Shown: in pieces, positions 48,805 to 60,719 of the stretch
Position numbering within the stretch: the stretch's first letter is position 1
Layout of the letters: each line of letters starts with the position of its first letter
Assembly: GCA_029817715.1 (NCBI GenBank)
Contig: JARUPY010000164.1
Coordinates: 190,001-254,000, forward strand
DNA from: Melastoma dodecandrum
Lineage: Eukaryota; Streptophyta; Magnoliopsida; Myrtales; Melastomataceae
DNA length: 64,000 nt
Direction of reading: 5' to 3'
The notes under the pieces: model-generated
Seen by the model: only the letters and a program-made list of their open reading frames with translations
What the model was told of the DNA's origin: nothing
Database searches by the model: none
Program-made: the position numbers and the translations under genes

Positions 48805-50122
48805 CATACTCCTAGATAGCCTTTTGTACAAGAAAACTAAAGAGGGAGTATTATTGAGGTATGTTGACCTGGATGAAGCAACACCAATTACACTGGAGAC
48901 CCATGAAGGGTTATGAAGAACCACCAGTCGGGGGTAAAGATGTACTAAATGATCCAAATGATGGATTTTATTGGCCATCTATAAAGATGAATTGCATCGA
49001 GATGGCTAAAGGTTGTTGAAAATGCCAGAAGTTTGGTCCTATAACTCAACCACCGGCGAAGGAATTAAATCCATTCACATAGCGTTGGCCACTTAAGTCT
49101 TGGGCTCTAGATATAATCGGAGAAATTAGACCCCACTTGAGTAGAGAAGACGCCTATATATTAATGGCTACAAATTACTTTACCAAATGGGTAGAGGACA
49201 AAGTTTATCAAAGAATCGATCAAGCAGAGATTTCGTTTTGGACTCCCACATAATATAGTAGTGGATAATGGAACCGCGTTCAATAGGGAATGGATGCAAG
49301 AGTTCTCATCGACTTCGTCGTTAATAATTCCTCACCATATTATCCACAGTCTAATGGATAAGCGGAATCTTCTAACAAACTTGTTAAGAATGTAATCCAG
49401 AAAATGATCGAAGATAACCCTAGGAGGTGGCATGAAATACTCCTCAAGACGATATGGGGACTAAGAGTCACTAAAAGGGATAGCATTGGAGAAGCGCCTT
49501 ATAACTTGGTTTATGGGCAAGAAGCCATCGTTCTCATCGAGATAAAGTATAAATCTTTTCGAGTAAATCAAGCAAACCAGAATGTAGATCGAGAAGAAGA
49601 GCTTCCTCGTGATAATGAATACCACGAGAGACTGCGTTCCAAAGCAGCAAACAAAGTGGAAGTCCAGAAAAGGAGATAAGTCTGAGGGATAACATGGCCC
49701 TTGAAGGCAGACGATGGGAGAAGAGGACCCAAGGTCAAAATCGGAGGTTCGCAGCCTAAAACGGAATAATCACCACTTGGTTGGCGAGTTCGTAAAAAAC
49801 CGACCCAATCGAACATGGTCCGACATCGTCGTCTGGGAGTCCATCACAAGCCTTGCACCGATGAAGAAAAGTTCACAATCTTTGGAGAGAGGAAGGCAAG
49901 GAATGCAGTCTAGTCAAAGAAAGGACCGAACTTGGGCAAAGAGACGACTCCAGAAGTCGAAAGGAAACAAGGTTTTTGAAGAGAAAAGAAACGGTTGGTA
50001 TGCCGAACCTTATGAATGAAAGAGCAGGAAAAGAATCTGGCTCGACAAAATTCGTGCCAAAACGCAACCGTTTCGAAATAAACATAAAGTTCCCACATTA
50101 TGTTTAACAAAGGGGGGCTCAA
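48805..50122 (+). pseudogene. Integrase region of the Tat-type element, broken
   Basis: Resumes right after the nested insertion with KQYILLDSLLYKKTKEGVLL (49-residue linker before the integrase zinc finger), continues through SWALDIIGEIRPHLS near 49100 and KWVEDKV (49184) and the DDE region with NNSSPYYPQSNG near 49330, then NKLVKNVIQKMIEDNP and WGLRVTKRDSIGEAPYNLVY near 49376-49516. Several stops lie within. It ends in a purine tract (50109-50117) before the 3' LTR. Confidence 0.75.
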
Positions 50123-51119
50123 TCTTGACACACATGAATTTCTGAGTTTTGTCCCTAATAGGCCAAACGAGCAAAGTCCAAGAAGGCATCACTCGAAATG
50201 AATAGAACCCGGCTCCATCATCGCTCGAGAAACCCAGTCTTACTCGAGAAACACCTTATTCGGTATAGCTCGAGATGTTGTATTAACCTCCGTTGCTCGA
50301 GAACATGTCTAACCTGCAAACGGGCAGTGTGCTGGAGAACACAGCTAGGCCACGATAAAAGAATGAGACATGTGGCAAACCTAGAAAGGCCGACTGAGAT
50401 ACGACATGCACGTCTCTTACAAAATAGGAAGAAGATCGTGCACACGATCTGAGAAGATCCTACTAATTAACTGCAACCAAAAGATCATCGGATATAAAAG
50501 GACCACAACAAACACAAAACAACACACAACACAACTCAAACAGACTCTAAGTCTTTATCTTTTTTCTTTTTACGAGTGACCTTAACCCCAACCTCAGTGT
50601 CATGCATTAAATTCCGGCGTTGTTGATACACTCCTGTCCATCCTCGGTGACGTGCATTAAATTCTGTCATCGTTGACCTACCATCACTTCGATTCCGCCC
50701 ATCGACGCCGTTGCATTAAATTCTGACATCGAACTCTAGCCTCGGTGCCGTCGCATTAAATTATGACGTCATTGACGTCTCCTCCGCTCCACATGGGTGA
50801 ATTCCAGCAGAGGAGTTCGCATCGATCGCCTCTCGTCCGCCGCCTCTTGTCACAAAGTGTCGCCGGGCCTTTTCTGTTATTTCCCATTCAAGTGATGTTT
50901 ATAAATGTTATACTGTAAGCTTGATTCCGTCGCATTAAATTCCGGTGTCATGTTTACTTGTTTTGCTTGTATTCATTTACTTTGCGGTGTACAATACCAA
51001 ACTTTCTAAATTCAGTACCGTCGTATTAAATTATGGTATTATGTTTACTTTCACTTTACGAGAACCACATCATTCACTATAAAATTCATTACGCGGGGAA
51101 CACATTTTCCGCGTCAACA
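50123..51119 (+). repeat. 3' LTR of the Tat-type element
   Basis: 997 bp, starting TCTTGACACACATG (G to C at the second base) and ending GCGTCAACA. It has six ATTAAATTN motif copies, near 50603, 50654, 50712, 50752, 50930 and 51021. Confidence 0.85.
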
Positions 51120-51124
51120 GGGAG
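51120..51124. repeat. Target-site duplication GGGAG, right
   Basis: Partner of 39498-39502. Confidence 0.85.
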
Positions 51125-51929
51125 ACACGGAAAAATCTTGTAAGGGAGATCCAGAAAAATCTTGAAAGAGGGCCATATAAATGCACTGCGAAAGGAAAAA
51201 ACGGATCATGGATCGGCTCAAGACCACGATCTTGGGGTGACATTTTTTGGTGTTCCGTTCTTTTCTCAATTTTGGGATGGGGAATTGAAATGGTGGTCTT
51301 GTGACTGGGCGGAGTAATAAGCGCTTGTATCACAAGTCCGAGCAGGGGAACTGAGACTGTCCCTCCTGCACGAGATAGCCAAGGACACCTCTCAACACGG
51401 TTACAATCACTCCTACCATATCTGCACAGGTCTCGCGAACATCTAAGGGCATGGGGCCTGTAACAAGGACATGCCAGCTCCCCGACTGCGATGCTTCCGC
51501 CAATGATGTGGCCCGGACACAACTCTCGGATGGCCGGATCAGATTCGGAAGTGTCATTTCTAAGACAGTGATGCTATGGAGTATGTCCTTCAGGATTGTA
51601 TAACATTCTCGGGTTCACCCACTCTATTTTCTGTAGGAGAAGTAATCTTTATAATGAATAAAAAAATAATGTCACAAAATAAAAAAATTCATGAACACAA
51701 AATTCGTTTTTATTAAATAAAATGATGATAATGATTCCGTGTCCTACGAAATAAAAAAGATTCAACTAAACATACTATCTCCTAACTCGGAATATGGATA
51801 TAATTAAACTGGACACAAAAATGCAGACCAATGGAAGACAAACGCAGCATGTCATCATTCATTCCTCAATGACACGTTTTGTCTCTGCTCCAAATTGGGG
51901 TGGGTCCACCACCATACCCGAACCGAGTT
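51125..51929. other. Intergenic stretch with an unassigned minus frame
   Basis: A minus frame of 75 codons at 51330-51557 and a longer overlapping frame of 150 codons (51070-51522, running into the LTR) are GC-richer than the rest, but neither matches a known family. The last few hundred bases probably hold the 3' untranslated region of the SWA2-type gene. Confidence 0.4.
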
Positions 51930-54900
51930 TTACTTCTTCGTCTTCCTCTTCGACTTACAAGATTTAGACTTTATCCATCTACTCGATTTAATTGGATGGG
52001 TGCTGGTGCAGTTGTCGTCCTCTGGCAGACGATCCTTTCTTGAGGACTTCATCTTCTTCCTTGATTTCAGCAAAGGACCATCACCATCGTTGTCTTTGAG
52101 CAAATGCTCATAATCTTCAAGGCTCGCGAAAGGGGATGCTCCCGTCTTCCCCTGGGACTTCCGCTTCCCCTTTCTCAGATCAGATGTATTATCCTCGTTC
52201 AAACCATCATCTTCATCCCCGATGGCAATATCACTGTTGTCACCATCGCTTGTGTCAACTTCTTCCGGGTCATCGTCATCTTCCTCATCGCCCACACCAA
52301 CTGTTGAAGGAATGCCTACTTCCTCATCATTGTCATCACCCACCAAATCTTCATCGTCATCCTCAGCTGCTATCCGATCCAAGTCATCATAATTGTACTC
52401 ACCCTCTTCACTGCCAGACATGTCAGCAGCATCTAACAAATTCTCAATCTCCTCATTATCGCTCTCGTCTCCACCCTCAACCACTCCATCATCCATGTCA
52501 AATAATTCCTCTGCACCTTCATCTTCTGCTCCTTTCTTCTTCTTCTTCTTCGGTTTCTTTGATGAGTTCAATTTATTCATATAGAATTTGTGGAAGACCA
52601 GATCTTCGGCAGGGACATCCGTTTCCGCAAGCGAGAGAATTTCAGGTCCAATCAGCTGATGGCTCGTATCCATCTGATAAAGGGAAAGAATGGTTTTAGC
52701 TAAAGGGAAATTCAAACACTTAAACCAAATTCATCATACAACACAGATTCTACTGACCTTCTTGGCAGGCTCAATCTCAGAACCCCCATGCCATGTAGTC
52801 GTCTTAGGCTTTTTCTCCATGAACTTGTCCAGAAAGGACGTTAGCGACAAATCACTCAAGGGGTTTCCATTATAAACAATGTTGGCCCCAGACAGAAGTG
52901 TCTTGGCCATGGTTGCAACAGATGGGTGAACATGCGAAGCAAGCACCGTGAGCTCCCACCAACTAGCACGATTCGCATTGCTACATGAAATGCAAAGCAA
53001 CCAACAAATACACTAGGATGAGAATTCTAGAAATCTGCGGTCTTGTAAAGACCAAACAGCCGATATATATAACTCCAGAACAAAACGGACATCACCAGTA
53101 TAACGGCTCCCTGTGACGGGGGTTGTATCCTCCAGGAAGAGAAGACTGCTCAGGCTTGGCAGTGAATTTCTCAGTTTTCTCTTCAGATGGTTTCTGTTCC
53201 TGGATTTCCTGAGGAATATCTTTAATAAGAATATCATCATCTTCATTGGAGCCTTCATCCTCAGTGTCAGGATCTGGAAGGTCATCCTCATCTTCCGAGG
53301 AATTGCCACCTTCAGCAATATCGTCAATCTCATTAACCTCAGATCCTTTTTCTTCCTTGAATACTTCGCTTCCTTTAAGGTCAGATTCGTCCACGACGTC
53401 TTCAAAATGTTCAAGCTCTTCGTCGACCAACTCATTCTGAAGCATTGCGTGCCTGCACAACCACATTTATGTCAGTAAGTACAGTGTTCCTCACAAAGTC
53501 AATGCCCAAAATTGAGAAGACACAAGAATAGACTCACCATAATGGAGGTCTTGCTTTTAAAAGTTCGGACAGAAGAAAAAGATATCCACAAGCATATTGA
53601 GGGGGCTGCTGTAGGGCAACCTATTAATATACACTTTGTCAGAAACGAGGCACTGGCAAAAGCCAAATTTTACAAGAGAATAATCCTACAAAGATAACAA
53701 ATTGGTTCAAGAAAGTTTTCATACATCACAAACATAAGTTTAAGAATAAGCAGACAAACAAAGGCATAATTCTGAAGGACTAAACACTTGCATAGATAAC
53801 AAATAAGAAGCGTAACTTCTTCCTCTCCCACCAACCTGCAGAAGTCGTTTCACAAAGGCAGACACACGCTTCAAATTCACATCATTTTTCATGGCTCTTA
53901 GAAGAAGCCCGATAAACATTTCTGCCTGAAATTCACGAGATTAAGGAGAACATGAGAACCAGATAGAATCAGACGATTTATCATAAAAAGAAATAAGGGA
54001 AAAGGAAGTCATTGATTACATTGACCCTACAAACTATTTTCTGCTAATGACATAAATGAACATTTATAGCATTGTCGAAGGAGTCCATGCTTTTGGCAGA
54101 AGTAGATGTCATGAGGAAAATGTGTATTGTTATCTTTTTGGATATAAATATGCACAGGCAACACAAACAATACTCAAAAACTCAGTTCACAATCTACCTC
54201 TTGGGGTTAATATCAGAATATCAGAGGTAGAAAAAATCATATCCCTAACCATGAACAGCCTTCAACTACATATTTCAAAAAGAATATGAAAGATATGGAG
54301 CACAAAACTTAATTCTAATGAACGAATGACACTTAAGCAAGTCATAATGCAATGTCAACAATTACAGAAAACATCACTCACTTACCTTGGAAGAGTACAT
54401 AGCAGAGGGAAGGAGAAGCTTTGAATACAAGGCCCGGTAAAATCGATCGCTTACAATCTGATTTTTTGATGAGATTTTGTCAAGAAGCATCAAAGCTTGT
54501 AATCCAACATTAAAATTCTCCGAGTGAACCTGAAATTTATAATTTTGTCAAGAAGCATTAACAAAGATTATCAACCACACAAGTAGCCATAAAAAAAAGG
54601 AAGCGACATATTATCAGTAATTTACCATTTTGAAGAGCAAGGGAGTCTGTGACTCAACAACATCATCAATTTCATCACTTGAAACATAAGGAAAGGCTCT
54701 ATTCACTCCCTGTAGAACAAAGAAAGGCTCATACTATTTTGCGGTTGTTACACCAGATTATACCAGGTCATGTAACCCAGAAAAGCAAAGAAAGCAGAAA
54801 GAACACAGCAAAAAGAAAGTTAACACAGATAAAGTCTTAAATCCTTACAGTTAACAGCACAGACAAAATCCGCGAGTCCAATTCCAGATGAGGCTCAGAG

Positions 54901-57900
54901 GCATCATTTTCATTTTCTTCTCCAGAATTTGGAGCTTTCTTCTTCTTAGTTTCACTGCTCTTATCTTTCTTGTCAACACCTGCCTCATTAATTAACACCT
55001 GAAATTATACACCACACACAACCCCGTAAGGAGGCGAAACAGATGGTGAAACCATACAAAACAAACCAAAGAATTGCAAAATAGAAAATACCTTGAACAC
55101 AGCGAAGTATATATCGATTAATTTTTTTGCTACTTTTTGTCCTTCTCCTTTATTAGTTAAGCGAATTTGGCTGAGGAAGTTAATCTGCAAAATAGGGACA
55201 TAAGAGATGGAAAAGGCCGATAAAATTGAATGCTAGAGGCTTGATTATCACAAAGAAATATAAACTACAAGGTCAATAATCCACTAGAAATGCCAATAGA
55301 AACCAAAATTTACAAACATCACTTAAAATAGTCATTCGTACAGCATGGTACTTTGCTCGTAGGCTCAGATGTGGTCGAAAAAGAAATGAATCCACCTCAT
55401 CTATGACAACAGCCTACAAAATGGAGATGTTACCATGACTTCTCATAATATCAAACAAAAATACTAAGTGATACATGATGTCGAAATAATGCCAGACAAA
55501 TATACCTTCATATTTGGATGCTCTGATAGAAGACATGATAAATGATAGTCAGCATTAGAGGCACCTTTATTCTGAGGATCTCCCAGCTGCATTCAGGGAA
55601 AATAGCAGGAAGCCAGAATCTACTTTCAGAAAATACAGAACATGGTCGTTTAAAGAAAGAATAAGAGAATTCCTTTCCCAGCATTTTTCCAATGGGCAAC
55701 ATCTAGCAGTCTGCTATAGCTTACCTTATTAACAAGTGCAGAGAGTAACCGGCGCTCCTGCTCTGGTTTACTCTTCAACAGAACAAACATAATCTGTTGG
55801 CAGCAACAATATGGAAGGCCATCACAACAAAACAATATTTTTCATGAGAATCATATGATAAGTCAAAATAATTAAAGGCCTAGGCATCTGACAATAAATG
55901 CTGGTGTTGGAGAATTATAAAGGCACATCGGTCAGGCCGGTCCTTCCCTAATTTACACATTAAACAACATTCCAGGAGACTGAATGATATTGCTAATTTG
56001 CTACAACCACTATTCCTCCTCTAAAACAGGTTAACAGAGACTTGCCCTCAACTTCAATAATTTTTTACTGAACAGGGAAAGTCCCCTCATCAGAACTCAA
56101 TGACAATGAACTAAGGACTGGTTTAGCTACTGCCTAACACGAAATAGCAAAGCTGGATGTAATTACGGCCATCAGGAATTACCATGAACTGTCAAGAACA
56201 GATTAAGTGACTAAATCATTAGTGATTGCTGCCTACAAACAATTACCATCCCACCTAAGGTATGTCCTCTGTTAACTTAGGCGCATTAGTCCGTGGTACT
56301 ATGGTCGATGAATAAAATATGCACAACAGATCAACAATCCAAAAGTCTGATATTATTATTGGTCATGTTTCTCCCATCTTTTCAAAACTATCAAAAGGTT
56401 CTGCTATTCCATGGGTTTGGTTTTACTTCATTTCCTTTTTTTTGACTAATCCATACCACAGACAGAGTAAGTTACATTCTTTCTCATACAACATGAATCT
56501 GAAAAGTAAAAGAAATATCATATAACGTCCACTTCAGTCCAGCTAGAACTGATTTCATGAAACAACCACAGTACAAAGCTTAGCCGTAATCCAATAAGTG
56601 GAACTCAAAACTAAAAAAGAATACTCCTGTCGATCAAAGCAATATAAAATTATAATTGAGGAATACCTTCAAGGATTTGTCCTTCAATACAGGCAAGACA
56701 TCCCTTGAGGCCTCCTCTAGTGCAAAAATGAATCGCTCATACCTATTTGAGTGACATGTTAATTGTCATAGCGTGGATTCATATGAACTAATGAACCAGA
56801 ATGAGTAACCCTAATCAATAATTAGTCATTAAACACCCCATATATTTACCATGTAAAACACCAAACGGAAAATGATAATAGTTCACAGTTATCATCAAGC
56901 AAAATATTTTCCTTAGGTGTACATTCATTTAGAAGATCAAAATGCAGAGACATTATACCTCTGCTTTAAGCACTCTTCCCAATACCAGAACAGTAGAAGA
57001 GAGTACCCATCCTTTGTCTTGGGAAGTAGGTTAAGTGGCCTCTGAATAAGTTCTCTAAGCTTCCGATCAGGTAGTAGACTGAGAACCATCAAATTACAAA
57101 GTATCAACACACACCGATGAGCAGCAATGGCTCATATAATCCAGTAGAAGCCTAGAGAAATATAATGATATGACATCTTGCTTGATATATGAATGTTTTT
57201 GTTGCCACATGCAGATAGAGGAATAGACAGATAGTGAAAATGACAACCTAGAGATGAAGAGTTCTTTCAATACTTCAAATCCAGTTACTGCATGACGCTT
57301 TCCAACTTTGGAGGTTACCATGCCTGCAAGAAGAGATGCACATCATTACACCTACATTACAAATCACTACATGCTCATATAGTTCACAAGCACCTTTGCT
57401 TAACTAGATCCCCATGAAATCAATCCAAAAGTCAACCAGTAACAACAATACTCAACACTAAGATAATTTTTCGAGAAGTGAATGTTGAGGCATTTTCCAG
57501 ATCATTACACAAATACTGATGTAAAAACTACATCCCCATTACCTAATTTTAATAGCTCAGAAATAAATAGTAATTCAGTAGCATAGATACAAAAATAGGG
57601 GCCAAACAGCAATAACCAGAGACCAAGTGATGTCTATTATGAACATGTTCAGACTCAAAACTGAAAAAATAAGTGAAATAGCACACGTTTCAAGCATTAT
57701 TGCTCCTATCTCCTTTCTCATTCCCTGATAAGTAAGCACAAGTTATAACAAGTTCATGAAAACTTAGCTAATTTCAATAATATAGAACCAAAATAAAAAT
57801 AATCAAACCGAAAACCTTGGATCACTATTACTAGAAACATAAGCCGGCATGCATACGTTACCTTCATCAACATATATAAATAATCATACTGAAAATTTCA

Positions 57901-58900
57901 GCAATAGAAAACGAATCTCGCAAACAGGTCCGAGACGATAATATCCCTCCCACCCTCCTCTTCTCTAGGGGATAGATAAAAGCAGTGATGCACAAAAAAT
58001 TGCTTATTTTGTCCTGGAAATTTCGAGCGCAAAGCTGAAATCCTCTTTATTCTGAAACAAGACAGACGACCAACAGAAAAGAAAGTATTATCCAAGATTT
58101 CACTCTGACACAAGCCAAAGCAGCATCTCATTCCGGCAATCATATTCAGTTAACAAAGCTCAAATGCTCTCTCCAGTCTCGGCTGATAAGAAAATCAGCA
58201 CCTTGGATCAAGCCATGCAAACATGATTCCCTTTCTCCATCATTACTCTATTAAGTGCAAGCAGGGAAAGCTTTCGGCGCAGAAACCTACCCAAAATACC
58301 ATCGAGAGCCCTCACATTCGCAAGAGGATTATCCCCAACGGCGACCGAGTATGCCGACACCTTATCAGCCGCAGTCCCTGACCTCTGAGTAGCCTGCAAC
58401 ATCTTCATATCCCCACTTTTCCCCCGCGACTCCTCATACTCCCTAACGTACTGCCACAGCAACCTCTCCCCTAACTTCCTCTTCTCCTCCACCACCGCCT
58501 CCCACCCCTCCTCGTCTCTCGCTTCCTTACCTCTGCCTTGCCCCGCCAACACCTTCCCCTCGAGCTCCGTGGCATCTGCGTACCATGAGGACAGGCTCGA
58601 CGACTTCACCAGGGGGAGCTTAGGCATGTCCTTGGAAGGCTTGTTAGGGAAGCTTCCTTCGGACTGAAATGGCTTCTGTTTCGGAAGGGAGGGCGGTTTG
58701 TTGGGGGCATGGTGGTGGTTAGGGTTTTGGCGGGGCCTTTTCGGATGGGAATTGGTCGCGGCAGTCTCACTGTTGTTGAAGGAGGAGAGCCCAAGCGAGG
58801 AGGCGAAGGAGGCAATGTCGGATTGGAGGGTCGCTACGTCGTCAGAGGCAGCTCCGGCGTCGGCGGCGGTTTTTTTGTGTTTTGGTGGTGTGGCGGCCAT
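51930..58900 (-). CDS. SWA2: SWA2/NOC1-type ribosome-biogenesis protein (CEBPZ homolog), complete
   Basis: Sixteen exons join in frame to 1023 residues; Arabidopsis SWA2 is about the same length. Exons (minus order): 58291-58900, 57248-57323, 56959-57078, 56667-56742, 55725-55793, 55506-55586, 55342-55413, 55092-55184, 54849-54998, 54626-54709, 54386-54529, 53836-53925, 53538-53620, 53096-53452, 52758-52980, 51930-52673. All junctions are GT-AG and phase-consistent. Residues about 1-200 are basic and low-complexity; 229-530 form HEAT-like repeats (MVTSKVGKRHAV, LKQRYERFIFALEEA); about 478-780 contain the CBF/NOC1 domain (SENFNVGLQALMLLDKIS, then LLQVALQQPPQYACGY and NANRASWWELTVLASHVHPS), interrupted by an acidic insert (about 590-690); the C-terminus is acidic and ends Lys-rich. 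The family acts in the nucleolus with NOC2 in export and processing of the 60S precursor, and in Arabidopsis is needed for gametophyte mitotic progression. Start ATGGCC at 58900 is in a good context. Confidence 0.95.
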
Positions 58901-58961
58901 TTTTCAGAGCACAGAACTAAACTACACAGACGGAACGTCCAAAAGAGACGGGAGAAAAGCA

Positions 58962-59047
58962 AGGGTTTTATGGAGGGTTTAAACGAGATGGGATTGTGAG
59001 CCACTTATGGGCCAAGGCCCAAATTAAATGGGGCATTTGATTGGGCC
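58962..59047 (-). promoter_or_regulatory. Telo-box pair and site II elements in the SWA2 promoter
   Basis: On the gene's strand two AAACCCT telo-box cores lie at 58980-58974 and 58968-58962, 62-80 bases before the ATG. Further up are TGGGCY site II elements: GGCCCA/TGGGCC at 59008-59013, 59016-59021 and 59042-59047. This pairing is typical of plant ribosome-biogenesis and ribosomal-protein genes, where TCP factors and telo-box binding proteins link expression to growth. Confidence 0.7.
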
Positions 59048-59344
59048 TATGTATTATTATTATTATTATGTCCAACCACGAACATGCACATATGAACTCG
59101 GTACAATCAAAATATAATCATTACAAATCATCCCGGTCTTCGGAATAAAATTCACGACGGAATAGAATGAAAAATGAGAATAAAATATATTAATTAGGAC
59201 GAAAATTACTTAATGAAATGTTGTGCTTAAAGATTATGAGATGAAGTGAATGGATGAGGAAAGGGAATTGATATTTCTCCCGTTCAAAATTAAGGAAATA
59301 AAATAAAATGAAAAGAAAAAGGAAAATAATGAAATAAAAAAAGA

Positions 59345-60328
59345 CAAATTATCGATTTTTGGCCCAACCTATAGGTCAACTTTCTTCAGTAGCATATAGT
59401 TTAAAAAGTTTTAGTTATGGCCCAATCTACATTTTTTTTTAATTTGGCCTAATACCCGACGTTCGTTAAGCAGTGCAGTCGTGTCCTTGATGGACCTTCA
59501 CTATATCCTACGTGACTTTATTTTTTTTTTCAAAAAAACCTTAGGTGGACAAAATTGAAAATTTAGGCGAAATAAATCAACAAACCCCTCCTCAAATCGG
59601 GGGTTTGTCGGGAGGGGGTCGACATAGAGCCGGGTGATACTGTTGCGACGGTTATCGTATCGAGGCATGTCTCCTGCCACATTAAAAGATCTCTAACTTT
59701 TAATCCAACCGGGAACCGACTTCCGATTGAGAAGCGACCACCAACGCATCCAAGCAAACCCGCCACAAACAACAAGAAATCAAATTCTTCAATCGGAACA
59801 CGACCCCGACCTTCGGAGAAATTAAGCTCAACCTAGAAACATGGAGATCAAGGAAACATCAAACTCGCAAAAAAGATCCCTCCATAAACACAATAGATCG
59901 TTAGATCTGCGAAAGACTACTGGCTCCAATGGGGAGGAAAACCCGAAAGGAAACGATTCTTTTGACACCAATTTCGGAAACAAGAGGCAATAGATGAAAA
60001 TAGAGGGTTATCCTTACAGAAGGAGAAACCCTAACTCATTCCGCGAGGGAGGGGTGGGGGGGGGGGACCGTCGGTTGGAGCTTGGGGTTTGTTGATTTAT
60101 TTCGTCTGGGTTTTTAATTTTGGCCACGTAACGTTTCTCTGAAAAAAAAATAGAGCCACGTAAGACATTGTAAAGGTCCGTTAACGACACGTCTGCACCG
60201 CTTAACGGACGTCGGGTATTAGGCCAAATCAGAAAAAAAAATGTAGATTGGGCCACAACTAAAACTTTTTAAACCGTATACCACAGAAGAAAGTTGACCT
60301 ATAGACTGGGCCAAAAATCGATAATTTG
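59345..60328. mobile_element. Long-TIR (MULE-like) non-autonomous element
   Basis: The left arm, about 59345-59592, pairs in inverted orientation with about 60083-60328. Matching phrases include CAAATTATCGATTTTTGG at the tips, AGGTCAACTTTCTTC, GGCCCAATCTACATTTTTT, TTGGCCTAATACCCGACG and GAAATAAATCAACAAACCCC. Arms are roughly 245 bp with about a tenth differing. The interior of about 490 bp is GC-richer and has no recognised coding domain. The family is inferred from arm length; flanking target duplication is not clear in the A-rich neighbourhood. The right arm contains a G-run at 60054-60066. Confidence 0.75.
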
Positions 60329-60719
60329 GCAATAAAGAACGAAAAAATATAAATAAATCGAATTATTTATCAATTTCATTCATTCGTCAAATTCTAAAAT
60401 TAAATGCCATGTAAAGTTTTTTTTTTAATTGCGCTGTCATTCTTCAACGACTATAAATGATAAAAACATGTCAAACATATATATATTTTTATAATTTTAA
60501 TGTATTCAAAAATAGAAAAATATACTACTTACAAATTACATTAAATACCAAAACACAATTTTAAAGTATGTATTAACGCGTGTAGGGGAAATTAACCCGT
60601 GAATACATGGATTTAGGAAAACGTAAGCGATCATAGAACAAGCAGAACACTGTTGAAATTTATACACAAGAAGATAACACGGAAACATAGTATGATAAAA
60701 TCAAATAGGAAAGTCATGT
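60329..60719. other. AT-rich intergenic stretch
   Basis: No gene recognised between the long-TIR element and the helicase remnant. Confidence 0.5.

Larger units (their letters stand above)
39503..51119 (+). mobile_element. Tat-type Ty3/gypsy element, 11.6 kb, with a nested insertion
   Basis: LTRs at 39503-40346 and 50123-51119 begin T[G/C]TTGACACACATG and end TCAACA or CCAACA; the target duplication is GGGAG. In plus orientation, with many stops: a Gag region (40407-42575; KMRQLPGESPALFLVKFRKN at about 41347), protease DNGSTINILP at 43302-43331, reverse transcriptase (KMAGEVSKLIYEEVRKLF at 44502, then SSIFPVVKKNGKIRVCIDF at 44595, YIDD at 44937-44948), RNase H (FVLYVAATATTIGTLLAQED near 45370), a second RNase H-like domain starting AWFDGSSTRSGAGIGIVI near 45785, and integrase pieces (SWALDIIGEIRPHLS at 49100; APYNLVYGQEAIVLIEIKY at 49496). 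The second RNase H and the 'SKATPKDEYLMS' block are marks of the Tat clade. A minus-strand element (46328-48804) interrupts it between the second RNase H and integrase. No frame is intact. Confidence 0.9.

Noticed and set aside
51070..51557. Minus-strand frames of 150 and 75 codons
   Set aside because: The longer one runs into the LTR of the Tat-type element and neither has a recognisable domain.
52136..52699. Plus-strand open frame of 187 codons rich in His, Ser and Pro
   Set aside because: It is the shadow of the acidic C-terminal exon of the minus-strand SWA2 gene, whose GA-rich codons give open antisense frames.
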